Assembly (NCBI RefSeq): GCF_030159095.1
Contig: NZ_BRXS01000005.1
Location: 310,001-374,000, forward strand
Length of the DNA: 64,000 bases
Direction of reading: 5' to 3'
Source: Roseisolibacter agri
Lineage (GTDB): Bacteria; Gemmatimonadota; Gemmatimonadetes; Gemmatimonadales; Gemmatimonadaceae
In this document: one piece after another, positions 51,568-61,138 of the stretch
Layout: the number at the start of each line of letters is the position of its first letter
Position numbering within the stretch: the first letter of the stretch is position 1
Notes under the pieces: model-generated
Told to the model about the DNA's origin: nothing
Databases searched by the model: none
What the model saw: only the letters and a program-made list of their open reading frames with translations
Translations under genes and position numbers: made by a program

Positions 51568-53895
51568 CTAGCGGCGCCGGCCGTCCGCGCCGTCCTCGAG
51601 CGCCCGGCGGACGGCGTGCGCGAGCCGGCTCGCGGTGAACGGCTTCTCCAGGAAGCTCGCGCCGGGATCGGCGAGCCCGCGCCGGACGATCTCGTCGTCG
51701 GTGTAGCCCGACATGTAGAGCACGCGGATCTCCGGATGGCGCGCCGCGAGCCGCTCGCCGAGGGCATGGCCGCCCAGCTCCGGCATGACGAGGTCGGTGA
51801 GCACGAGGTCGAACCGCGTCTCGCTCCCGGCGGCCGCGGCCTCCACGATCCGCAGCGCCTCGGCGCCGTTGGACGCCTCGTGCACGACGTAGCCCTGCTG
51901 CTCCAGCATGCGGCGCAGCGCGGCGCGCACCTTCGTCTCGTCCTCGACCAGAAGGACCGTCTCGGCGCCGGTGGGGAGCGCGGCGTCCTCGCGCGTGGCG
52001 GGCGACGGCGCCGGCGCGTCGACCGCCGGCAGCATCACCGTGAAGCGGCTGCCGCGGCCCGGTGCGCTGTCGACCGTGACCACGCCGCCCGACTGCTCGA
52101 CGATGCCGTAGACCGTGGCGAGGCCGAGTCCCGTGCCGTGGCCGACCGGCTTCGTCGTGAAGAACGGCTCGAAGATGCGCGGCAGCACGTCGGCCGCGAT
52201 GCCGACGCCGTCGTCCTCGACGACCAGCGCGACGTAGCGGCCGTGCGCCTGGCCGGGCGACGGCGCGGTCTCCGACGGGCCGACGTGATGGTTCTCGGTG
52301 CGGAGGCGCAGCGTGCCGCCGTTCGGCATCGCGTCGCGCGCGTTGACCGCGAGGTTGAGCAGCACCTGCTCCAGCTGCCCTGGGTCGGCGACGACGGCCC
52401 ATGCCGCGGGCGCGAGGTCGGTCTCGAGCGCGATGTCCTCGCCGATGAGGCGGCGCAGCATGCCCGCGACGTTCGCCACCTTCTGGTTGGTGTCCAGCCG
52501 GCGCGGCCGCAGCACCTGCTGCCGCCCGAACGCGAGCAGCTGCCGCGTGAGCTCCTGGGCGCGCCCCGCCGCGCGGAGCACCTCGTCGAGATCCGCGCGC
52601 GCCGTGGTGCCTTCCGCCAGGTCGTCGGCGAGGAAGCCGCCGAAGCTCTGGATCACCATCAGCAGGTTGTTGAAGTCGTGCGCGACGCCGCCCGCGAGCT
52701 TGCCGACCGCCTCCATCTTCTGCGCCTGGCGCAGCCGATCCTCGAGCGCGCGGTGCGCGGTGAGGTCCTTCGCGATGCCGAACATGCCGACGACGCTGCC
52801 GCCGACGACGATCGGCACGTTCGTGACGCCCACGCGCACCACGCGGCCCGACCGGTGGCGGATCCCCAGGTCGACGCGCGCCGCCTCGCCACGCAGCGCG
52901 CTCTCGAACGCGGCGCGCGCGGCGTCGCGATCCTCGGGGACCACGATCGGGCTCGCCGCGCCGGCGAGGATCTCGTCGCGCGTGTAGCCCGTCAGCGCCT
53001 CGGCGGCCGGATTGGCGCTCGTGAAGTTCAGGTCGTGCGCGAAGCTGTAGACCGCGTCCGGGTTCTGCTCGAACAGCGAGCGGAAGCGCTCCTCGCTCTC
53101 CTCGAGCCGCCGCTGCGCGCGGTGCAGCTCCGTGACGTCCATGATCAACCCGTCGCAGACGACGGAGCCGTCCGGCTGCCCCGAGTTGCGCGCCGCGATC
53201 TGGGCGAAGCGCTCCTCGCCCGTGTCCAGCAGGACGCGCCCTTCCCAGCGGAACTCCTCGCGCCGCGCGACGGCCTGCAGGCCGATGGCGCGGAACTGCG
53301 CCTGCTCGTCCGGGTGGACGAGCCGCAGGAACGCCTCCGGGTCCGCGAGCGCGTCCTCGGGCGCGACGCCGAACAGCGTGCGCGCGCCCTCGCTCACCAG
53401 CGTGTAGCCGCGGCTGCCGTCGGCCCGGTAGACGAACTGGTAGACGACGCCGGGGACGCTGGACGCGACGTGCCGGTAGCGCGCCTCGCTCTCGCGCAGC
53501 GCGTGGACGGCGGCCTCGCGCTCGCTCACGTCGCGGCCGATGGCGTGCACCAGCCCCATCGCGTCGGGCGCCGCGAGGTGCCACGCGATCCAGCGATCGG
53601 AGTCGTCGACGCCGCGGACGCGCAGCACGAGGCCGTCCACCGCGCGCCCGCACACGACGCCGGCCCACGCCGTCGCGAGCGTCGCGCGGTCGTCGGCGTG
53701 CACGCAGGACGCGAACGTGCGGTCGTGCGCCGACCCGGGCGACCAGCCGGTGGCGCCGGCGAACGTCGGGTTCGCGTGTCGCACGACGCCGTCCGCGTCG
53801 ACGACGCACAGCAGGTCGCTCGAGTGCGCGAAGAAGTGCGCGGCCGCCGCGCGCGCGATGCGGGCGGCGGGATCGAGCGGCGAGGTGGTGGACAA
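51568..53895 (-). CDS. hybrid PAS sensor histidine kinase with receiver domain
   Basis: 775 residues from a TTG at 53895; no better start is visible. Three PAS segments (~20-125, ~135-250 and ~265-385) are followed by HisKA with H406 in GGVAHDFNNLLMV, HATPase_c (GTGLGLATVYGI) and a C-terminal receiver with phospho-acceptor D701 in LVLTDLVMPE and the Lys switch EKPF. This is the NtrB-like hybrid type, soluble. It has no separate output domain, so signal must pass to another protein. The LysM gene ends 34 bases upstream on the same strand, suggesting cotranscription. Confidence 0.9.
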   Translation of the reverse strand: MSTTSPLDPAARIARAAAAHFFAHSSDLLCVVDADGVVRHANPTFAGATGWSPGSAHDRTFASCVHADDRATLATAWAGVVCGRAVDGLVLRVRGVDDSDRWIAWHLAAPDAMGLVHAIGRDVSEREAAVHALRESEARYRHVASSVPGVVYQFVYRADGSRGYTLVSEGARTLFGVAPEDALADPEAFLRLVHPDEQAQFRAIGLQAVARREEFRWEGRVLLDTGEERFAQIAARNSGQPDGSVVCDGLIMDVTELHRAQRRLEESEERFRSLFEQNPDAVYSFAHDLNFTSANPAAEALTGYTRDEILAGAASPIVVPEDRDAARAAFESALRGEAARVDLGIRHRSGRVVRVGVTNVPIVVGGSVVGMFGIAKDLTAHRALEDRLRQAQKMEAVGKLAGGVAHDFNNLLMVIQSFGGFLADDLAEGTTARADLDEVLRAAGRAQELTRQLLAFGRQQVLRPRRLDTNQKVANVAGMLRRLIGEDIALETDLAPAAWAVVADPGQLEQVLLNLAVNARDAMPNGGTLRLRTENHHVGPSETAPSPGQAHGRYVALVVEDDGVGIAADVLPRIFEPFFTTKPVGHGTGLGLATVYGIVEQSGGVVTVDSAPGRGSRFTVMLPAVDAPAPSPATREDAALPTGAETVLLVEDETKVRAALRRMLEQQGYVVHEASNGAEALRIVEAAAAGSETRFDLVLTDLVMPELGGHALGERLAARHPEIRVLYMSGYTDDEIVRRGLADPGASFLEKPFTASRLAHAVRRALEDGADGRRR

Positions 53896-53929
53896 CGGAA
53901 CTACGCCTGCATCGCGACGTGCGCGTCGC

Positions 53930-54859
53930 TCACTGGCCCACGGCGTCCGCGCTCGACAGCTGCCGCGCGCGCGCGCTCGGCAGCACGATCCGCTGTCCCG
54001 GGCGGATGACCGCGCGCGACATGCCGTTGGCGGCGAGGATCTGCTTCACCGTCAGGCCGCGGGCGCGCGCGATGTCCCACAGCGTGTCGCCCGCGCGGAC
54101 GCGGTAGCGCTGCGTGGCGCGCGGCGCGGCCGACGCGACGCGCGTGCTGGAACGCGTGCTCGCGCGCGGCTTCGCGGCCGCCTTCGCGCTCGGCTTCGCG
54201 CGCGTCTGCGGCCGCGGCGCCGTGGCGACCGTCGCGAGCGACTGCAGCGCCACCGTGGACGACGGCGACGACGCGGCCGGCGGCTGCGCGGCCGCGTAGC
54301 GCGTGTAGGCCGTGGGATAGACCGCGACGTGGAAGTGCGGTGGGCGGAACTCCTCGGTCGCCTCCAGCACGCCCGCGTCCTCCAGCTCCAGCAGCGTCGC
54401 GCGCAGCCAGCGCAGGCAGCGGCCGCGCGGCTTGTGCAGGTCGATCGCCATCCCGGTGGGATGCACGCTCTGCGCGACGCTGTTGCGCGGCTGGCGCGTG
54501 GTGGGCCGCGCCGCGCTCGTGACCATCAGCGGCGTGCCGCACGCCGCGCGGTGCTGCCGGCCCAGCGCGAGCACGAACGCCTCGGTGGCCGGGGTGACGT
54601 ACGGGAAGGCGACGCGGCGGAGCGTCACGTCGCGCCCCGTCGTCAGGCGCACGAGCGCGCCCGCGTCGACGGCGGTGCGCACGGCGTCGGGCGTCTCGTG
54701 GAAGGCCAGCGCCTCGCGCTGCGCCTCCTGGTACATGCGGTCCACGCTCTCGGGCGAGCCGCGCAGCGACTGCGCGCGCGCGGCCGCGGCACCGACCGTC
54801 AGGGCGGCCAGCGCGAGGGCGAGACGAAACGGAAGGCCGTGTGCGAGCGGCAGGCGCAC
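53930..54859 (-). CDS. exported DUF5715/M15-like protein with LysM domain
   Basis: 309 residues from a GTG at 54859 next to a signal peptide (FRLALALAALTVGAAAARAQ); a longer frame exists but its extra N terminus looks non-coding. The first ~190 mature residues carry SVHPTGMAIDLHKP and PPHFHVAVYP, the H-x6-D and HxH-type zinc positions of M15/MepA-like peptidoglycan peptidases, as in DUF5715 proteins. A basic Ala/Lys/Arg linker leads to a LysM domain (RYRVRAGDTLWDIARARGL) at the C terminus. It probably binds and trims peptidoglycan. Confidence 0.8.
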   Translation of the reverse strand: MRLPLAHGLPFRLALALAALTVGAAAARAQSLRGSPESVDRMYQEAQREALAFHETPDAVRTAVDAGALVRLTTGRDVTLRRVAFPYVTPATEAFVLALGRQHRAACGTPLMVTSAARPTTRQPRNSVAQSVHPTGMAIDLHKPRGRCLRWLRATLLELEDAGVLEATEEFRPPHFHVAVYPTAYTRYAAAQPPAASSPSSTVALQSLATVATAPRPQTRAKPSAKAAAKPRASTRSSTRVASAAPRATQRYRVRAGDTLWDIARARGLTVKQILAANGMSRAVIRPGQRIVLPSARARQLSSADAVGQ

Positions 54860-55045
54860 GGAGTCGGAGCGGCTGATGGCGACGGGCGTGGGAGCGGTCC
54901 GGGCGGGACCGGCGCGAATGGTACACGCGCGGGGCGGCGTCGTGCATCGGTCGACCGACCCCGATGCCGCGCGCGCCCTCATTCTGGCAGACGACCCACC
55001 CGCGGAGACTTCACGCCGTCGCGCCGGCGGGCATCCGGACGTCGA

Positions 55046-55678
55046 CTACCCCGCGCACTCGATGGGGCCGAGGCCGGCGTCGGGGCGCGCCGTCGCCCGC
55101 GCGACCCGTGCCGCGAACGCCTCAGCCTCCGGCGCGCCCTCGCGCCAGGCGCGCACGCGGCCGCGGCGGCGGATGTCGGCCACGTGCGCCAGCTCGTGCG
55201 TCAGCACGCGCACCGCGCACTCGTGGCGCGACGCCGGGATCGTCCAGTACGCCGGGCGCTTCCACGCACCCGGCGGCGTCGCCACCGGTGCCGGGGCAGG
55301 ACCCAGCGGGACGTAGGGCGACAGCACCACCAGCCCATCGAGCAGCCGCGTCGTCGCGCGCGACCAGCGGGGCGACGGGCTGGCCCACCAGCACGCCCGC
55401 GTGCGGCAGAGCAGCACCAGCTGCCGCTCGGGGATGGCGAGGCCCGCGCGGCGGACGCGTCGCGCCGCTTCCCGCGCGACCGGCACGATCGCGCTGTCGA
55501 CCGGACCGTCGCCCCGTACCAGGACCACGCCCGTGGCGACCGGCACGACCCGGCGGCCCGGCAGCAGGCGGGGCCACCAGACGCCCAGCGCCCCGACGCC
55601 GAGGGCGAGCCCCACGACCCAGGGCCGGACGCGGGGGCGCGGCATGGCGGGCGGGGTGGGGAGCGGCGAGTTGGCCAT
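55046..55678 (-). CDS. membrane-anchored HELAH metalloprotease-like protein
   Basis: 210 residues from ATG 55678, with an ATG at 55645 as alternative; no Shine-Dalgarno decides. One N-terminal membrane helix (VVGLALGVGALGVWW) is followed by a soluble domain with a zinc motif in VLTHELAHVADIRRRG. The region between (RRVRRAGLAIPERQLVLLC) and the C terminus have no further clear ligand, though C-terminal Glu residues could serve. It resembles small periplasmic zincins of unknown role. It shares the strand with the LysM/M15-like gene, so a joint wall-processing role is possible. Confidence 0.65.
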   Translation of the reverse strand: MANSPLPTPPAMPRPRVRPWVVGLALGVGALGVWWPRLLPGRRVVPVATGVVLVRGDGPVDSAIVPVAREAARRVRRAGLAIPERQLVLLCRTRACWWASPSPRWSRATTRLLDGLVVLSPYVPLGPAPAPVATPPGAWKRPAYWTIPASRHECAVRVLTHELAHVADIRRRGRVRAWREGAPEAEAFAARVARATARPDAGLGPIECAG

Positions 55679-55841
55679 GTGCGGGGGAGACGCCACGTGC
55701 GGCGCGACGTCACGGACGAGACCGGTGGCACGCGGCACCGGGCCGGTCCGGCACGTCGCGTGCACCGAGACGGCGATCGCCCTGCCGTCTCACCGACGAG
55801 CGCGGACCGGCTCTCCGCGCGTCATCTCACTGGAGGATACC

Positions 55842-56336
55842 GTGCATCAGCGTCACGTCGCCCTGCGCGCGCCCCTCGGCGCTGCGCTCGCCCTGCTCCT
55901 CGCCACGGCCTGCGGCGGCGCCGGCGAGAAAGGTCACGACAGCGCGGCCGTCGCGGACTCCGCCGCCAATGCGACCGCGGCCCAGACCGGCACCACCCCC
56001 GCCGCCGACGAGATCGACGTCGAGGAGCTCCACCTCGGCAACGCTCTGAAGCCCGACAGCTCCGTCGCCGACGCGTCCGACGACTTCAAGGCCGGCGACA
56101 CGATCTACGCGGTCATGGAGACCGACGCCAACGAGTCGGGGAAGGAGGTCGTCGCCCGCTGGACGATGGGGGACAACGACCAGCTGATCTCCGAGGAGAC
56201 GCGCACCGTCGTCACCGGCGACAAGGCGCGCACGGTCTTCAAGGGCAAGGCCGGCGGCTGGGCGCCCGGCAAGTACCACTTCCGCGTGATGTACAACGGG
56301 AAGGAGGCGAAGTCGGTGGAGTTCGAGGTCAAGTGA
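55842..56336 (+). CDS. small lipoprotein of unknown function
   Basis: 164 residues from a GTG at 55842, which has GGAGG six bases upstream. A lipoprotein signal (LGAALALLLATACGG) is followed by a 40-residue Ala/Thr-rich acidic linker and a compact beta-rich domain (FKAGDTIYAVMETDA, VVARWTMGDNDQLISEET, GKYHFRVMYNGKEAKSVEFEV) resembling small beta-sandwich proteins. The family is not recognised. A perfect hairpin follows. Confidence 0.75.
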   Translation: MHQRHVALRAPLGAALALLLATACGGAGEKGHDSAAVADSAANATAAQTGTTPAADEIDVEELHLGNALKPDSSVADASDDFKAGDTIYAVMETDANESGKEVVARWTMGDNDQLISEETRTVVTGDKARTVFKGKAGGWAPGKYHFRVMYNGKEAKSVEFEVK

Positions 56337-56386
56337 CCGGCCGTTGACCTGAAGTCGCCGACGGCGGCCCGGCCGATCGGGTCGTG

Positions 56387-56421
56387 GACGGGCGCCCCAC
56401 CCTCGCGGTGGGGCGCCCGTC
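56387..56421. terminator. perfect 15-bp stem between convergent genes
   Basis: 56387-56401 pairs exactly with 56407-56421 around the 5-base loop CTCGC. It separates the lipoprotein stop from the kinase stop on the other strand. Confidence 0.75.
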
Positions 56422-56448
56422 GCGCTTCACCAGGGATTCACCCGGCCG

Positions 56449-58374
56449 TCACCCGGGCGTCGGGATCCGGCCGGGGCCCAGCGGGCGCCGGATGGTCGCG
56501 GCGTCGACCTCGCGCCGGGCGTCGGCCAGCCGGCCCGCGTCCTCGCCGATCGACCGCGCGGCGTCGAGCAGCGTCGTGAGCGGCGCGAGGTCGCTCGCGT
56601 CGGCGTGCAGGCGCAGCAGGTCCAGCCGGATTCCCTCCAGCGCGGCGACGCTCTGCGACAGGTGCGACGCGGCCATCTGCCGCCGCGCGCCCAGCATGTC
56701 GGCGTCGCGCGAGCCCGAGGGCGCGAGCGCGCCGACGAGGTCGAGCTCCGCGCGCGCCTCCGCCGCCCGCGCCTCCAGCGAAGCGATCGTCGCCGGCAGC
56801 CCGGCCAGCTGGTCGCGGTAGGGCTGCGGCAGCGCGGCGAACAGCTCGCCCGCCGCCACGCCGAGGGCCACCTCGGTGGCGCGGAACGCGGTGGCGCCCA
56901 CCGCGCCCGAGCGCTCCGGCGCGCCGAGCCGGCGCGCCAGCCACTCGCCCACGCGGCCGTTCCAGAGCCGATCGCGGAGCCCCGTCTGCCACCAGTTGCG
57001 GATCGCGGACGGGACGAACGACACGTCCAGCGCGTTGCTGATCGCGCCCAGCAGCATCGTCGTGAGCAGGGGCACGAGGAACCAGAGGAAGCTGACCCTG
57101 TTCTCGTGCAGCGTCCCCTCGACGACCAGCACGAACGTGGCGGCGAGCCAGAGCGCCGCGGCGACGGTGGCGACGCGCAGCACGCGGTGCGAGCGCGTCT
57201 CCTGCGGCTCGAGCGCGATCGCGTCCGTCTCCGCCCGCTCGCGCCGCGCGACCTCGAGCGCCGTGCGCAGGTCGGCGAGCGAGTGCCCGGCCCGGAACTG
57301 CCGGCGCGCCTGGTTGAGGTGGAAGCCGACGGTCGGGAAGAGCGGGAGCGACGCGGCCACCGTCAGCATCGCCACGTCGTACCAGTGCGAGCCGGGATTG
57401 CCCGTCGCGTTGGCGTACGCGTTCCCCAGGGCGAGCGCGGTGAAGCCCGCGGACCATCCCAGGTAGGGGACGAGGAGCGGGTTCCGCGCGGCCAGCCACG
57501 CGCGCAGCGTCGGCGGCAGCGCGGGCCGGGCGTCGGTCGTCGGCGCGAGCGCCGCGGCCAGCGCCTCGCCATCGCGGAAGCGGCCGTCCGGGTCGCGGAC
57601 GAGGCACCGGTCGATCGCCGCGCCCAGCGCGGGCGGGAGGCCCGGCGCCACGCGCAGCACGCTGGGCGGCTCCTCGGTCGCCTGGCGCACCAGCAGCGCC
57701 GGGAGGCTCGGCGCCTCGAACGGCAGGCGGCCGCTCACCGCCAGGTAGCCGACCACGCCCAGCGCGTACAGGTCGCTGCGGCCGTCGACGGTCTCGCTCG
57801 CGGCCTGCTCGGGGCTCATGAAGTGGGCGGTGCCCATGATCCTCCCCGGCTCGGTCCCGGGCCCCGCGTGCGCGCCACCGTGCGCGATGCCGAAGTCGGT
57901 GACCAGCGCCCGGCCGGTGCCGCCCTCCAGCAGGATGTTGTCCGGCTTCACGTCGCGATGGACGATGCCGCGGCCGTGCGCGTAGGCGAGCGCCCACGCG
58001 ACCTCGCGCAGCACGCGCGTGGCCTCGGCCGGCGCGAGGGGGCCGCGCGTGCGCAGCCGCTCGCCGAGCGTCTCGCCCTCCACGTAGCTCATCACGAAGA
58101 AGACGAACCCCCTCGCCTCCCCGACGCGGTGGATGGGGACGATGTGCGGATGCGACAGCCCGGCGGCGGTGCGCGCCTCGCGCAGGAAGCGCTCGCGCGA
58201 CTCGGCGGTGCCGAGGTGCGGCGGGAGCACCTTGATGGCGACGTCGCGGTCGAGCTGCACGTCGCGCGCGAGGTACACGATCCCCATGCCGCCGCGGCCG
58301 AGCTCGCGCTGGAGGGAATACTCGCCGGCGAGGGCCGCCTGGAGCTCGAGGAATGCGCCGTCGGGGTGCGTCAT
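56449..58374 (-). CDS. Hanks-type Ser/Thr protein kinase with C-terminal membrane region
   Basis: 641 residues. The kinase domain (~15-285) has the glycine loop GRGGMGIVY, ATP lysine K48, catalytic D141 in VHRDVKPDN, D160 in DFG and an activation-segment MSPEQ. It is followed by four hydrophobic helices (~305-450) and a soluble helical C terminus with coiled-coil runs (~500-635). The kinase domain precedes the membrane part and the C terminus is helical rather than PASTA-like. The extracytoplasmic part is short, so the input signal is unclear. It converges on the lipoprotein gene and diverges from a sensor kinase. Confidence 0.9.
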   Translation of the reverse strand: MTHPDGAFLELQAALAGEYSLQRELGRGGMGIVYLARDVQLDRDVAIKVLPPHLGTAESRERFLREARTAAGLSHPHIVPIHRVGEARGFVFFVMSYVEGETLGERLRTRGPLAPAEATRVLREVAWALAYAHGRGIVHRDVKPDNILLEGGTGRALVTDFGIAHGGAHAGPGTEPGRIMGTAHFMSPEQAASETVDGRSDLYALGVVGYLAVSGRLPFEAPSLPALLVRQATEEPPSVLRVAPGLPPALGAAIDRCLVRDPDGRFRDGEALAAALAPTTDARPALPPTLRAWLAARNPLLVPYLGWSAGFTALALGNAYANATGNPGSHWYDVAMLTVAASLPLFPTVGFHLNQARRQFRAGHSLADLRTALEVARRERAETDAIALEPQETRSHRVLRVATVAAALWLAATFVLVVEGTLHENRVSFLWFLVPLLTTMLLGAISNALDVSFVPSAIRNWWQTGLRDRLWNGRVGEWLARRLGAPERSGAVGATAFRATEVALGVAAGELFAALPQPYRDQLAGLPATIASLEARAAEARAELDLVGALAPSGSRDADMLGARRQMAASHLSQSVAALEGIRLDLLRLHADASDLAPLTTLLDAARSIGEDAGRLADARREVDAATIRRPLGPGRIPTPG

Positions 58375-58489
58375 GCCGGTATTACGAGTCAGCGCCGGGG
58401 ACGTTTCCTGCCGCTCTTGTCACCATCGAGGTTCGACCGCAGTCTCGTGGCGGACCCTCGCGCGGCGCCACCCGCTCCCTCGCCTCGAG

Positions 58490-60058
58490 ATGCACGGCAT
58501 GACCACGGGCTCGCTCCCGCAGGCGCTGCTCCGACTCCGGTCGCGATCCCCGGTCGTCCGGTACGCCGCACCCGTCGCGTTGATGGTGCTGAGCGTCGCC
58601 GTCGCGGTGTCGGTGGGCCACGCCGAGCTCGGCGACGAGATCCTCACGCCGGCCGTGCTGTTCGCCGCCTGGTACGGCGGCATCGGCCCGGGGCTGGTGA
58701 CCGTCGCCATCGCGTCGCTGTCCATCAGCTACTTCTTCACCGAGCCGCTCTACAGCCTCTCGGTGGCGACCGAGGAGGACTGGGCGTTCCTGGCCGTCTA
58801 CACGGTCTCGGTGGTGCTCGTGGCGTGGCTGACGGCGATCCAGCAGCGCACGACGGACGCGCTCCTGGTGGCGCGCGACGAGCTCACGGCGCGCATGCAC
58901 GACCTGCGGGCCGCGAACGCCGACCTGCGCACCGAGATCGCCGAGCGCGAGCGCATGGCGGTGGAGGTCCGGAAGCAGGCGAGCCTGCTGGACCTGACGC
59001 ACGACGGCATCTACGTGCGCGACGGCGGGGACGTCACCACGTACTGGAACCGCGGCGCGACGGAGCTGTACGGCTGGACCAGCGAGGAGGCCTGCGGCCG
59101 GTCGAGCCATGCGATGCTCCGCACCGTCTTCCCGATCCCGAAGTCCGCGATCGAGGCGGAGCTGTATCGCACCGGCCGGTGGGAGGGCGAGCTGGTACAG
59201 ACGACGCGGGACGGCGCGCGCGTCATCGTCACGAGCCGCTGGTCGCTGCAGACGGACGCCGAAGGAAGGCCCGTCGGGATCCTGGAGACCAACAGCGACG
59301 TCACCGCACGCCGGCGCGCGGACGAGATGCGCGACGAGGCGCGGGCCGCGCTCGCCCGCGTGACGCGCGTGACGACGCTCGGCGAGATCACGGCGTCCAT
59401 CGCCCACGAGGTCAACCAGCCGCTGGCCGCCGTGGTGATGAACGGCAACGCGTGCCGCCGCTGGCTCGCGCTCGATCCGCCCGACCTCGCCGAGGCGCGC
59501 GAGGCCGCCGAGCGCGTGGTGCGCGACGGGACGCGCGCGGCGCAGGTGATCGCGCGCGTGCGGGCGCTGCTGCACGGCGGCGCGCCGGAGAAGCAGCCGC
59601 TGTCGCTCAACGAGGTGGTCGGCGAGGCGCTCGCGTTCACCCGCGGCGAGATCGACCGCCAGGGCGTGACGCTGCGCGTGGCGCTGCGCGACGGCCTCCC
59701 GATGGTGAGCGGCGATCGCGTGCAGCTGCAGCAGGTGCTCGTGAACGTCGTGCTGAACGGGATCGAGGCGATGGCGGAGGTGCCGGAGAGCCAGCGGCTG
59801 CTGGAGATCGCGTCGCAGGACGACGGCGCGGGCGGCGTGCGTGTCGCGGTGTCGGATCGCGGGAAGGGGCTGGACCCGGCCAGCGCCGCGCAGCTGTTCG
59901 AGCCCTTCTTCTCGACCAAGCCGGGTGGCCTCGGGCTCGGCCTCGCCATCAGCCGCTCGATCGTCGAGGCGCACGGCGGGCGCATCGCGGCGACGCCGAA
60001 CGAGGGCGCGGGGGCGACGATCGCGATCACGCTGCCGGGAGGGAACGGGGACGCGTGA
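58490..60058 (+). CDS. membrane PAS sensor histidine kinase (DUF4118 type)
   Basis: 522 residues from ATG 58490 (ATG 58499 is as good). Three to four N-terminal helices contain the DUF4118/KdpD-like pattern TPAVLFAAWYGGIGPGLVTVAIASLS. A coiled coil, one PAS domain (~165-280) and HisKA with H306 in SIAHEVNQPLAAV follow, then HATPase_c ending GLGLGLAISRSIV. This is the FixL/DctB-like subgroup. The stop overlaps the start of a FixJ-type regulator by one base, so they form a pair. It would sense a membrane or redox signal. Confidence 0.9.
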   Translation: MHGMTTGSLPQALLRLRSRSPVVRYAAPVALMVLSVAVAVSVGHAELGDEILTPAVLFAAWYGGIGPGLVTVAIASLSISYFFTEPLYSLSVATEEDWAFLAVYTVSVVLVAWLTAIQQRTTDALLVARDELTARMHDLRAANADLRTEIAERERMAVEVRKQASLLDLTHDGIYVRDGGDVTTYWNRGATELYGWTSEEACGRSSHAMLRTVFPIPKSAIEAELYRTGRWEGELVQTTRDGARVIVTSRWSLQTDAEGRPVGILETNSDVTARRRADEMRDEARAALARVTRVTTLGEITASIAHEVNQPLAAVVMNGNACRRWLALDPPDLAEAREAAERVVRDGTRAAQVIARVRALLHGGAPEKQPLSLNEVVGEALAFTRGEIDRQGVTLRVALRDGLPMVSGDRVQLQQVLVNVVLNGIEAMAEVPESQRLLEIASQDDGAGGVRVAVSDRGKGLDPASAAQLFEPFFSTKPGGLGLGLAISRSIVEAHGGRIAATPNEGAGATIAITLPGGNGDA

Positions 60059-60687
60059 TGGTCGCCACCGACCCGATCGTGTACGTGGTGGACGACGACC
60101 TCTCGGTGCGCCAGGCGCTGGGCAGCGTGATCCGCTCGGTGGGGCTGCGCGTGGAGACGTTCGCGTCGGCGACCGACTTCCTGCGCCATCCGCGCGCCGA
60201 GGCGCCGGCGTGCCTCGTGCTCGACGTGCAGCTGCCCGACGGGAGCGGCCTCGATCTCATGCGCGCGCTGGACGGCGCCGAGGTCCCGATCCCGGTCATC
60301 TTCATCACCGGGCACGGCACGATCCCGATGAGCGTGCGCGCGATGAAGGCGGGCGCGGTGGAGTTCCTCGCCAAGCCGTTCCAGGAGGAGGAGCTGCTGG
60401 CGGCGATCCACCACGCGCTGGCGCGCGACGCCGCCGCGCGCGCGGAGCGCCGCACGCTGGCCGAGCTGCGCGCGCGCATGGCGCGCCTGACGCCGCGCGA
60501 GCTGGAGGTGCTCGCGCTGATCGTCACCGGCCGCACCAACAAGCAGATCGGCGCCGCGCTGGGCGCCGCGGAGCAGACGGTGAAGCAGCACCGCGGGCGC
60601 GTGATGCGGAAGCTCGCGGTGGGCTCCGTCGCGGAGCTGGTGCGGCTCGTCGAGCGCGCCGGGCCGGTGCGCGCGCCCGACGCCTGA
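60058..60687 (+). CDS. FixJ/LuxR-type response regulator
   Basis: 209 residues. The receiver domain has acidic pocket VVDDD, phospho-acceptor D56 in LVLDVQLPDGSG and the Lys of LAKPFQ. The C-terminal LuxR-type helix-turn-helix is LTPRELEVLALIVTGRTNKQIGAALGAAEQTVKQHRGRV. Its start overlaps the kinase stop by one base, so it is almost certainly the partner. The target genes are not shown. Confidence 0.93.
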   Translation: MVATDPIVYVVDDDLSVRQALGSVIRSVGLRVETFASATDFLRHPRAEAPACLVLDVQLPDGSGLDLMRALDGAEVPIPVIFITGHGTIPMSVRAMKAGAVEFLAKPFQEEELLAAIHHALARDAAARAERRTLAELRARMARLTPRELEVLALIVTGRTNKQIGAALGAAEQTVKQHRGRVMRKLAVGSVAELVRLVERAGPVRAPDA

Positions 60688-60759
60688 CGGCGCGCGCCGC
60701 GGCGCATCGTACCAAGGTGTGATGGCGATGCCCGGCGCCCGGGGGCTACCCTCCACTCC

Positions 60760-61131
60760 ATGGCTTCCCCCCGCACCACGATCGCGGTCGTCGAGGACGA
60801 CGCCGGCGTGCGCACCGCGCTGCGCCAGCTGCTGCGGTCCGCGCAGTTCGACGCGCTGACGTTCGCGTCCGCGGAGGAGCTGCTGTCGGCGCGGCGCGCG
60901 ACGGCGATCGACTGCCTGGTGGCGGACGTGAACCTCCCCGGCATGAGCGGGGTGGCGCTGCTGCGGGCGCTGGACGCGCGCGGGGAGGCGGTGCCGGCGG
61001 TGCTCGTCACCGGCCGCGACGATCCGGGCACGCAGGAGCTCCTGCGGCAGGCGGGGCCCGTGCCGCGCCTGCACAAGCCGTTCACCGACGACGCGCTGTT
61101 CGAGGCGATCCGTGCCGCGATGCAGGGCTGA
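60760..61131 (+). CDS. single-domain response regulator
   Basis: 123 residues: a receiver domain only, with VVEDD, D56 in LVADVNLPGM, T in LVTGRDD and K in HKPFTDD. With no output domain it must act by phosphotransfer or protein contact, in a CheY-like manner. It lies between the FixJ-like gene (72 bases) and a NarL-type kinase gene (7 bases), and may link the two. Confidence 0.9.
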   Translation: MASPRTTIAVVEDDAGVRTALRQLLRSAQFDALTFASAEELLSARRATAIDCLVADVNLPGMSGVALLRALDARGEAVPAVLVTGRDDPGTQELLRQAGPVPRLHKPFTDDALFEAIRAAMQG

Positions 61132-61138
61132 GGCGCCG

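Noticed and set aside
56605-60687. A 1360-residue rightward frame
   Set aside because: The first two thirds are antisense to the Hanks kinase and Arg/Gly/Ala-rich; only the end is the FixJ-type regulator.
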